DNA of 64,000 bases from Actinomycetes bacterium (lineage in GTDB: Bacteria > Actinomycetota > Acidimicrobiia > IMCC26256 > PALSA-610), in contig JANYBW010000064.1 in assembly GCA_025360585.1 (NCBI GenBank), forward strand, positions 1 through 64,000. Reading direction: 5' to 3'. Positions 36,616-44,429 of this stretch are shown here, one piece after another. The notes beneath the pieces are model-generated. The model was not told the DNA's origin, did no database searches, and was given only the letters and a program-made list of their open reading frames with translations. Positions within the stretch are counted from its first letter, which is position 1. The number at the start of each line of letters is the position of its first letter. The position numbers and the translations under genes are program-made.

Positions 36616-37446
36616 ATGAGCACGCTCGCAGACCAACTTGGATACGGCCCGGACGCGAAGCTGATCATTTTGAACTGTGATGATCTCGGATCCACGCGAT
36701 CCGCGAACATCGCGATCTACGACGCGCTTCGCAACGGGCGGGGCACCAGCGCGTCGCTCATGGTCCCCTGCCCGTGGGCGCGCGACGCTGCCGCGATGTA
36801 CCGTGGTGAAGACGTAGGCGTGCATCTCACACTCAACGCCGAATGGGAAACGTACCGTTGGGGCCCCATTACGCATGCCCCGAGTTTGTTCGATGGCGAT
36901 GGGGGCTTCCCACGTACGATCACCGATGTGTGGGATCACGCGGATCTCGATGAAGTCCGCCGAGAATGCCGCGCCCAAATCGAACGGGCAATCGTGTGGG
37001 GTTTCGATGTGACCCATCTCGACAGCCATATGGGCACAATGCAGTTGCGTCCGGAATTCTTCGATATCTATTTAGAGCTCGCAATCGATTTCCAATTGCC
37101 GCTGCGGATGGCGGGCGCGTCCGCGCAACGCGTCATCGGTTTTCCCTACCGCGACCTTGCGGCCGCCGAAGGCGTGGTTTTCCCCGACTACTTCGTATCG
37201 ACTCCAGTGGGTTCGCGCCGAGTCATCGAACGCACGCTCTTCAATCTGCGCCCCGGCGTGACCGAGGTGTATCTGCATCCGGCCACCGACACTGATGAAC
37301 TGCGGGCTTCACATCCGGATTGGCCAAACCGGATCGAAGACTACGCGTTTCTCACCACCGATAAATCCTTGGTCGATCTCATCGAACGTTCCGGCGCTCA
37401 ACTCATCGGCTTTAAGCCACTCCGCGATTTCCAGCGGACTCGTTAG
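36616..37446 (+). CDS. ChbG/HpnK (YdjC) family carbohydrate deacetylase
   Basis: The 276-residue YdjC-fold protein has metal-binding LIILNCDDLGSTRS near 17-30, DVGVHLTLNAEW near 67 and THLDSHMGTMQ near 136. Members remove acetyl groups from diacetylchitobiose or hopanoid/N-acetyl sugars; the substrate here is unknown. Confidence 0.88.
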   Translation: MSTLADQLGYGPDAKLIILNCDDLGSTRSANIAIYDALRNGRGTSASLMVPCPWARDAAAMYRGEDVGVHLTLNAEWETYRWGPITHAPSLFDGDGGFPRTITDVWDHADLDEVRRECRAQIERAIVWGFDVTHLDSHMGTMQLRPEFFDIYLELAIDFQLPLRMAGASAQRVIGFPYRDLAAAEGVVFPDYFVSTPVGSRRVIERTLFNLRPGVTEVYLHPATDTDELRASHPDWPNRIEDYAFLTTDKSLVDLIERSGAQLIGFKPLRDFQRTR

Positions 37447-37478
37447 CGATCGATGCCACGGGTGATGGAGTAGGCGCA

Positions 37479-39284
37479 ATGGGTTCGGGGAACGTTGTGG
37501 GACGCGGCCGGGGTGGGGCGCGCAAATACGGTGCCATGCTCGCGGCGCCGATATTCATCTCGGTTTTCAGCGCCGCGCGACTTTGGAAACGGCCGTGGGC
37601 ACCCTCGGGTGATTGGGCCGCGCTGTGGATTCGAGCCGACGATGTCTTCACCCGCCACACTCCCCTTGCCGGTGCGTATTCAACCCATAATTTTTCGCAC
37701 CCTGGTCCATCAATCTTTTGGCTGGTGTGGATCCTGAAACGGGCATCGTTCGATTCGGTACCGCGTGCCTTCGCGCTTTTGGCAATCATCGCGGGCGCTA
37801 CAATGTGCACCGCGATCGTCATGGCCTACCGTTGGTTCGATCGCCGAGTTGCATGGGTCACGGCTGTGCTCGGCACTGCGCTCTTGCACGAACTCGCGGG
37901 CCGGCGGCTCGGTGACTATTGGAACCCGTTACCGCCAGTGATTTGGCTCTTCGTCTACGCGATCGCGTTGTTCGCAGCGTTGGACACACGACGACGGTCA
38001 GCCGTCTACGTCGCGGTTGTCTTCGGATCGCTTGCGGCCCAAGCCCACGTCTCGTTTTTGTTCATCGTCGGCATCACCACCACGGCGGCACTCGTACGCG
38101 AAAGTATTTCGACATTTCGTCGGCGCGGTATCGGACAACCCCACGTCACCAGGGCAACCCGAACGTGGGTCGGACCAACCGTGTTGTGTGCGACGCTCTG
38201 GAGCCCGGCGCTACTCGATGGCATCAACGGTGGAAACCCGCAGCAGTTGTTGCACTATTTTCGAATCGGCCACGGCACCAGGCTTGGCATCCCGGGCGGA
38301 TTCCGTTTAGCCGCGACTGAACTCATCCCATGGGGGCCATTGCTGCGAGTCGGGCAACCCGCGGATCTTGTTGGCGGGATCGAGCTCGCACCCTGGCTGT
38401 GGGTATTCCTGGTTCCCCTGCCATTGCTCACCCTCACCCTCATCGCAATTCGGTTCCACACCCATCGCAGTACGCGCGCCTCGACTGCGTTAGCGGGTGC
38501 TTGGATAATCGCCGCGATCACGCCGGCGTTGGCGAGCGGTCTCGAAGGCTTTTTGTTCGAATACTTGGTGACCTTCGCGATCAGCCTCGCGGCCATCTAT
38601 TGGTGGCTGATCGCTACGGCCGCGATCACAATGTTGCCAAGCCCTTCCGCAGTTTCTCTAGCTGTGCCCACACCGGGCTTTCGCCAACACGTCTTCGGAT
38701 TCACGGCGGCCGTTGCCACGGGCGCGCTAGCGATCCAAACGCTGACGCTGCCACCGCGCCGTTTCGAACTTCCCGGCCGCGAAGTTGCGACCGTCGTGGC
38801 CCGAGCGAGTTCTCGCCTCGCCGCCAAACTCGGCCCGCGACGCGCGCCGATCGTGCTTGATTACCTCGACGATCAAATCGGTCTTGGCGCGCCTGGAGTC
38901 ATGGCGACGCTCGCAAAGCAATACGACATTCGCACGCACGACGGCGCGGCCCAACGGAAGTGGGGCTATGCGATCAATACCGATCCTGTCGCACCAGCCG
39001 ATAAGTTCACCATCGTCGTGAACTACGAATCTTCGGTACTCACCCCGCGCGACGCCTGCGTCCTGCGCCACACTGAGAATTACGTCGTCGATGTCAGCGG
39101 TCTCAGCACACAGGAGTCGTTGCGCTTCAAGCAACTGCGAATCGCCAATTTCGTGGCCCGCAGCAAAATCCCGGCCCACGATGCGGCCGAACTCAGTGCG
39201 CTTCAGCAACGCTCAACGCGAATCGTGATCCTGCGTGGCGATTACAGCAAAGAATGCATGCGTTTTCGCGGCTCAACCGGCTGA
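37479..39284 (+). CDS. Polytopic membrane protein, possible GT-C glycosyltransferase
   Basis: The 601-residue protein has around ten membrane helices in the first ~430 residues and a soluble C-terminal domain. After the first helix an extracytoplasmic loop contains GDWAALWIRADDVF, an acidic pair in the position of the catalytic D-x-D/ExD of GT-C enzymes. No close family is recognised, so the function is inference. It follows the ChbG-like deacetylase by 32 bp, which fits sugar or envelope polymer modification. Confidence 0.6.
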   Translation: MGSGNVVGRGRGGARKYGAMLAAPIFISVFSAARLWKRPWAPSGDWAALWIRADDVFTRHTPLAGAYSTHNFSHPGPSIFWLVWILKRASFDSVPRAFALLAIIAGATMCTAIVMAYRWFDRRVAWVTAVLGTALLHELAGRRLGDYWNPLPPVIWLFVYAIALFAALDTRRRSAVYVAVVFGSLAAQAHVSFLFIVGITTTAALVRESISTFRRRGIGQPHVTRATRTWVGPTVLCATLWSPALLDGINGGNPQQLLHYFRIGHGTRLGIPGGFRLAATELIPWGPLLRVGQPADLVGGIELAPWLWVFLVPLPLLTLTLIAIRFHTHRSTRASTALAGAWIIAAITPALASGLEGFLFEYLVTFAISLAAIYWWLIATAAITMLPSPSAVSLAVPTPGFRQHVFGFTAAVATGALAIQTLTLPPRRFELPGREVATVVARASSRLAAKLGPRRAPIVLDYLDDQIGLGAPGVMATLAKQYDIRTHDGAAQRKWGYAINTDPVAPADKFTIVVNYESSVLTPRDACVLRHTENYVVDVSGLSTQESLRFKQLRIANFVARSKIPAHDAAELSALQQRSTRIVILRGDYSKECMRFRGSTG

Positions 39285-39306
39285 ATTCGGGTGACGACGC
39301 TTCACA

Positions 39307-39603
39307 TCAAACGGTCAAATTGTGATGCAGGATTGGGAGCACCGCGAAGAGCGCGGCGTTGTCGCCCGCCATTTTGATGGAGCCTCGCATAAATCCCGTG
39401 CTGAGCGATAGCGTTCCTGAGCGCAGCGCGTCGTCGAGCGCAGGCGTGAGCGTGAACACCACGTCGGCGGCTTGAGGCTCGCGACTTTCCGCTTCACCAA
39501 CTGGTGCAATCGGAAGCACAGACGCCGTATCGATGTCGACCGCGACTGTCCGCTGCGACACGATCGTTTTGCCTTTTGCCACCACGAACTCGACCGTGAT
39601 CAC
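39307..39603 (-). CDS. SCP2-like sterol/lipid carrier domain protein
   Basis: The 98-residue protein has the C-terminal part of an SCP2 fold: ADVVFTLTPALDDALRSGTLSLSTGFMRGSIKMAGDNAALFAVLPIL, where the MRGSIKMAGD turn is characteristic. It may bind lipid or act as a carrier. It overlaps the mca stop by 4 nt and is probably cotranslated with it. Confidence 0.72.
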   Translation of the reverse strand: MITVEFVVAKGKTIVSQRTVAVDIDTASVLPIAPVGEAESREPQAADVVFTLTPALDDALRSGTLSLSTGFMRGSIKMAGDNAALFAVLPILHHNLTV

Positions 39604-40505
39604 GCGGAAACCGAAGCCTCATTGCGGGCGTCAGCCACTCGAATACCGGCGAAAAGGTCGTGTTCGAGTTCGCCGTCCGCGACGCCAGTATCGACCGTAG
39701 AGGAAGCCAAGATGAAATCTTCCCATGGATACGCGGCACGCGAAACGTCGTCGGGGAGCTTCATCCAAAAACCGTCCGGTGTTACTTGCGTGGCGTGGGC
39801 AAGGAGCGCGGCGCGGCGTTGCGGCATGTACTCGCCGACATCGATTCGGGTCGTGAATCGATCATCGCGATCAGCGAAGTTGCCTTCGAACCAACGTTCA
39901 AAAGGACTTTCCATACCGTGTTCGAGATGGGCATCGTGCAGCGCTTTCACGCGAGCAAATGCCCACGAAACGAAGTAGAGCTTCGAGACCTGCCACGGAG
40001 CACCCGCGTCGGGAAATTGCAAAGGATCGGCGGCCGCCGCGATTGCCGGCTCGGTGATCTCCCACGTGCGAATGTGATCCGGGTGCGGATACCACTCACG
40101 GTCTTCGGCGTAGCTGACAATCACTTGCGGTTTTTCGGCCCGGACAATGCGCACGAACCGTTCGACGGCTTCTTCGAGTGGTGCGTTCCAGAAATTGTCC
40201 GGGCGCGCGTTCGCTTCGGTTTCGGGCATCCCAGAATCTCGATAGCCCAGAAGGTGCAGCGCCTCATAGCCGAGAATCCGCACGCTTTCGTTGAGCTCCG
40301 CCATGCGCACCGCGAATAAATCGTTGCGTATTTCGTCGCGGTCCATCGCGGGGTTCAGGATGTCGCCTTCTTCGCCGCCGGTGCAACACACGAGCACATT
40401 GCGCACACCTTGTGCGTGGTACATCGCGGTCACGCCCGCGCCCTTGGATGCTTCGTCGTCGGGGTGGGCATGGATTTGCAGGAGGCACAGCGGTTCGTGA
40501 GTCAT
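39600..40505 (-). CDS. mca: Mycothiol S-conjugate amidase
   Basis: The 301-residue PIG-L-fold amidase has the metal-binding AHPDDEASKGAG near 13 and the second half-site HPDHIRTWE near 145. Mca cleaves mycothiol conjugates during detoxification. The downstream length and KLPDDVSRAAYPWEDFILA favour Mca over MshB. It marks the organism as a mycothiol user. Confidence 0.9.
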   Translation of the reverse strand: MTHEPLCLLQIHAHPDDEASKGAGVTAMYHAQGVRNVLVCCTGGEEGDILNPAMDRDEIRNDLFAVRMAELNESVRILGYEALHLLGYRDSGMPETEANARPDNFWNAPLEEAVERFVRIVRAEKPQVIVSYAEDREWYPHPDHIRTWEITEPAIAAAADPLQFPDAGAPWQVSKLYFVSWAFARVKALHDAHLEHGMESPFERWFEGNFADRDDRFTTRIDVGEYMPQRRAALLAHATQVTPDGFWMKLPDDVSRAAYPWEDFILASSTVDTGVADGELEHDLFAGIRVADARNEASVSA

Positions 40506-40530
40506 GATCCGGTGAGTTTAGTCCCAGGGT

Positions 40531-41637
40531 TTACGCCGGGGGTTCGGTCACATCCGTGTGGTCGGCCCACGCGGGGCCGGCCCGCAGAACTCCCAATTTC
40601 GATTCGCCAATACCTCGAAGTTTGCGAGGTTTCATGGCGCGAACATCAAAGCGCCCATCACCGCGCAGCACTTCCATCAATGCCTCGGACACCACGATCG
40701 TGTGCGGCCGAGCGATATCGCTGAGCCGGCTCGCGAGATTGACGATCGGGCCGAACAAATCGCCATCTCGAGTAAGGACAGTCCCGCAGGCGACGCCGAT
40801 CGCGAACGGCGGGAGCCGGGTTTCGACCGTCGAAAGATCGATGGCAATTTCCGCCGCGACTATCGGCGGAGCGCTAAAGAGCACCGCGTCACCAATCAGT
40901 TTTACGACCCGACCCCCACGCGCGGCCACCGTGTCGTGGACCAACGCTTCGAAGTGCGACAGGAGCGCAGAGAGGGTCGCGTCATCGATCTGTTGGGCGA
41001 TCGTTGTGTAGCCGACGATATCGACGAAGCCGACGGCCACTTCGAGCAGGTTCGCATTCGCTGTAGGGTCCGCGAGGCGGCGCCACAATGCCGCCCGCAG
41101 CTGCAAGCGATGGACATAATCGATCAACGAGGACAAGCCCTCCCAATCGAGAAGCTCCGAAGCCAACGTCGCGACTTCGTTTTCACTCGGGACCCGACCA
41201 TCGGTACTCGGGTGGCCGCCAGCGCGAATTTCGTCGAGCGCGGTTGCGAGTTCATCAGCTTCCAGCGCGGCGATACGGGCCAGCGCGCCACTCACTACCC
41301 GCACTTGTTCGGTGAGCCGTTCGATGTCAGCGCTGCGACCAGCCCGGGCCGGGTCGTTGCGATCCAACAGGCGAGCGAGGAGCGAGGCATCACTATCTGT
41401 GAACATCCCAACGCCATCAGGCACATCGGGAAATCCCAATGAACGCCAGACCTGGCGCGTTGTGGCGGTGTCGACGCCCGCGGCCGCAGCCAGGCCATCA
41501 AGGTCGTAGATAGGCGCGCCAGGCATCAGGGAACGGTCGATCGCGAGCAGTGGCAGCCAGCCGCCCTCACGAGCCTCGGCAATGTCGTGTTCGGACGCGC
41601 CGGATCCCAGCAGGCGCAGATCAAGATCATCAGTCAT
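40531..41637 (-). CDS. Class III adenylate cyclase with regulatory N-domain
   Basis: The 368-residue protein has a helical N-terminal region (about 1-165) resembling the autoinhibitory Ad_Cy_reg domain of mycobacterial Rv1264. The cyclase domain follows: metal Asp in VGFVDIVGYTTIA near 202-208, second metal Asp in KLIGDAVLFSAPP near 246 and transition-state residues in FGPIVNLASRLSDIA. It makes cAMP, possibly in response to pH as in Rv1264; that response is inference. A downstream ATG (41637) is preferred over 41646. Confidence 0.88.
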   Translation of the reverse strand: MTDDLDLRLLGSGASEHDIAEAREGGWLPLLAIDRSLMPGAPIYDLDGLAAAAGVDTATTRQVWRSLGFPDVPDGVGMFTDSDASLLARLLDRNDPARAGRSADIERLTEQVRVVSGALARIAALEADELATALDEIRAGGHPSTDGRVPSENEVATLASELLDWEGLSSLIDYVHRLQLRAALWRRLADPTANANLLEVAVGFVDIVGYTTIAQQIDDATLSALLSHFEALVHDTVAARGGRVVKLIGDAVLFSAPPIVAAEIAIDLSTVETRLPPFAIGVACGTVLTRDGDLFGPIVNLASRLSDIARPHTIVVSEALMEVLRGDGRFDVRAMKPRKLRGIGESKLGVLRAGPAWADHTDVTEPPA

Positions 41638-41715
41638 CGGTTGCATATTCGCACATCACCGGGACGGGTACCCGTTCACAGTTGCGGTCGTATCGCCGAT
41701 ACATTGCTGCACGCC

Positions 41716-43710
41716 GTGCTTGATCCTCCATCACCATCGAAGTCCGCCAATCCATCGAGCCCACCCACACGGAGTGGCGCGCCCGAATGGCTCTTGAGGA
41801 GTGCGCAACGCCGCGTCACGGTCATCGCATTGCTCGTGGTCAACGTATTGTTGTTCGCCGCGGTCGTTGAACGCGTCGTTTACGACGGTGAGTCTTTGCC
41901 CGCGGTGAGCGTCAACGGCATCGCGCTCGGTGCAAGATCCGAAACCGAATTGCGCGCGGCATTGACCGCGATCGCCGAGCGTTACGAGACTCGGACTTTT
42001 GCCGCAACCGTCGGCACCGTGGCGTTACAAACCAACGGAGTTGAGCTCGGTGTGCACGTCGAAATCGAAACCGTTATTCGCACAGCACGCAGCAGCGGCA
42101 GGTCAGGCAATCCTGTTAACGCGATTCTCGGCATTGTCCTGCGCCGCATGCGCGACAACGAAATCGCGATACCCATCACCTACAACAACGCCGCGATTAC
42201 TGCCGTCGCCGAAAGCTGGAAAGCCGCCGCAAATATCAATGTTCGCAACGCCGATGTTCGATTCGATCGCGGGCACCCCACGATCGTGCCGCCAGCCGCC
42301 GCGAACGGCATCGATGCAGCAACGATCGTCGCTGAGCTCAAACGGGTCGCGATTTCGCCCTCTGATGCTCCGGTGCTGAAACTGCTGGACCATCGCATCA
42401 ATCCGACGATCGGCATCGATCAAGCGCGACGAGTTGCGGATCGTGCCGATCAAATTCTGGCGCGACGTTTTACGATCACCACCGCACCAAAACAGTTCGT
42501 GCTCACCGGGTCGCGGCTCGCGACCGCGCTGGTCACCAAAATCCAAGCCGGCACGCTCAACCTCGCGATCAATCCGGCGAAACTTAGAGCGCTCATCGAC
42601 GGCGCGCTCGACAGCAAATCCTCACCTCCAGTCGACGCGACATTTCGAATCGCAAACGACGGCACCGTTGCCGTCGTACCGTCACGCGTGGGCAAAGGCC
42701 CCGATCTCCAACACATTTCGGACTCCATCCTCGCCGGTACGACCGCAATCGATGCGCCGCTCACAACCTCGAAACCTGTGCACGACACAGCGTGGGCAAA
42801 TTCGCTCGGCATACACGAGCTCGTCTCCACGTTCACAACCCATCACCCGTGTTGTCCGCCACGAGTCACCAACATTCACGCCGCGGCCACCATCATGAAC
42901 GGCGCCGTCATTGAAGCCGGCGAAACGTTTTCGTTCAACGACATCGTCGGCGCGCGCACCGCAGAGCGCGGCTTTGTAAAAGCGCCCGTGTACTACGGGG
43001 AATTCACTGAAGACTTTGGCGGCGGTGTGAGCCAACTCGCAACCACGACGTTTAACGCAGCGTTTTGGGGCGGTTTTGCGATCGTCGCCCATATGCCGCA
43101 CACGATCTACTTCGATCGGTATCCGCAAGGCCGTGAAGCAACCGTCAACTATCCAGTTTTAGATTTGAAGTGGCGTAACGATTCCAAACACGGTGTACTC
43201 GTACACACCTACTTCAGTAGCTCGACGATCACGGTTGCGCTGTACGGAGATCGAGAAGGCAAGACGGTCCGCGAAACCGTTCCAGGCTGTTCGGTGGGCC
43301 CAATTGTGGACACCGCACATGATCCCAGATGCATGCATCTCCTCGCCACGATACCTACCACCGATGCGCCGTTGAAGTGCCCTGCGAAAAACCCGACGGA
43401 TGATCCCGGCAACAAATGCGCGACGCTCAAAGCCAACGAGATGGCCGCCGGCGCGCTCGGCCATACTGGCTACGCGGTCGAGTTCTTCCGCACGATCACC
43501 TATCCGGGGCGGCCCGCCACCGTCGAGCGATTCTCCTGGCGTTACCAAATGTTGCCGAACGTGATTCTGATCGGCGCGGAGGGGAATCCGGGACCGACCA
43601 CGACGACACTTCCCGGAGCAACGACAACAACCCCAACGGGGCCGCCGGGTGCCCAGACGACCACTACGGCCTCTACAGCCACTACGGGAAAACCAACAAC
43701 CACGACTTGA
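41716..43710 (+). CDS. VanW family cell-wall protein with Thr-rich tail
   Basis: The protein (about 664 residues) has one N-terminal membrane helix and then two PG_binding_4-like repeats. The VanW domain contains NGAVIEAGETFSFNDIVG, DFGGGVSQLATTTFNAAFWGG and PVLDLKWRNDS. The last ~40 residues are Thr/Pro/Ala-rich (runs of TTTT), common in secreted acidimicrobial proteins. VanW-YoaR proteins are thought to act in peptidoglycan maintenance. The GTG at 41716 is chosen as it avoids overlap with the divergent cyclase start; other GTG/TTG starts are possible. Confidence 0.85.
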   Translation: MLDPPSPSKSANPSSPPTRSGAPEWLLRSAQRRVTVIALLVVNVLLFAAVVERVVYDGESLPAVSVNGIALGARSETELRAALTAIAERYETRTFAATVGTVALQTNGVELGVHVEIETVIRTARSSGRSGNPVNAILGIVLRRMRDNEIAIPITYNNAAITAVAESWKAAANINVRNADVRFDRGHPTIVPPAAANGIDAATIVAELKRVAISPSDAPVLKLLDHRINPTIGIDQARRVADRADQILARRFTITTAPKQFVLTGSRLATALVTKIQAGTLNLAINPAKLRALIDGALDSKSSPPVDATFRIANDGTVAVVPSRVGKGPDLQHISDSILAGTTAIDAPLTTSKPVHDTAWANSLGIHELVSTFTTHHPCCPPRVTNIHAAATIMNGAVIEAGETFSFNDIVGARTAERGFVKAPVYYGEFTEDFGGGVSQLATTTFNAAFWGGFAIVAHMPHTIYFDRYPQGREATVNYPVLDLKWRNDSKHGVLVHTYFSSSTITVALYGDREGKTVRETVPGCSVGPIVDTAHDPRCMHLLATIPTTDAPLKCPAKNPTDDPGNKCATLKANEMAAGALGHTGYAVEFFRTITYPGRPATVERFSWRYQMLPNVILIGAEGNPGPTTTTLPGATTTTPTGPPGAQTTTTASTATTGKPTTTT

Positions 43711-43772
43711 TCTTGATCGGGCTTTACCAAAACTGAACTCAGGCTCGGGGACACCCGCGCCGATAGCCCGGT

Positions 43773-44429
43773 ATGACCGATTTACGCCGTCGCTCCTCGA
43801 CGCGCTCGCTGGTGGCCGCCCTCGTGGTGTTTTCGGTGGTTGGGCCGTTGCATACCTTCGACGCAAGTGCGGCAACTCCATGCCTTCGGGCGCAACACAT
43901 TGGAGCAGCTCCCGCCTGGTTCCGAACCCATTGCCGGCCAGCCCAACGCCATACTCCAGCATCCGCGCCGTTACATAAGGCGGGTCGGGCCGAACTCGAC
44001 CTCCTGAGGCGGGTCAACGCAGAACGCCAAGCCCGAGGCATTGCACCCCTGACGCTGGATGCCCGGCTAAGCACGTTCGCGCAGGGTTGGAGCGCGACCA
44101 TGCCCGTTTCGGGATTTCGGCACAGCGACATTCGGCGCTTGTTCGAAGGTCGATTCAATCTGGTCGGCGAAAACATCGCGTGGGCCAGTGGTGGAAGTAC
44201 CACCGCGGGCGTGATTCATGTGATGTGGATGCAATCGACGGGCCACCGCGAAAACATGTTGAATCCGGCCTACGACACGATCGGCATCGGCGTGTACTGC
44301 GCCGCAAACGGAACGATGTGGGCGACCCAAAACTTTGGCCGCCACAACAGTCTCGGCGCTGCTCCAAGCAGCGGAATTCCGCCGCAAAACCCCATAGCCC
44401 GCCAAGACCAAGGCACCGCCACCTGCTAG
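43773..44429 (+). CDS. Secreted CAP-domain protein
   Basis: The 218-residue protein has an N-terminal signal peptide (RRRSSTRSLVAALVVFSVVG). The CAP/SCP domain has ELDLLRRVNAERQARGIAPLTLD, GENIAWASGG, QSTGHRENMLNPAYDTIGIG and WATQNFG. It lacks an obvious lipid or wall anchor. CAP proteins are of unclear function in bacteria. The stop overlaps that of the convergent P-type ATPase within CTAG, and a 46-bp palindrome lies 13 bp beyond. Confidence 0.88.
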   Translation: MTDLRRRSSTRSLVAALVVFSVVGPLHTFDASAATPCLRAQHIGAAPAWFRTHCRPAQRHTPASAPLHKAGRAELDLLRRVNAERQARGIAPLTLDARLSTFAQGWSATMPVSGFRHSDIRRLFEGRFNLVGENIAWASGGSTTAGVIHVMWMQSTGHRENMLNPAYDTIGIGVYCAANGTMWATQNFGRHNSLGAAPSSGIPPQNPIARQDQGTATC

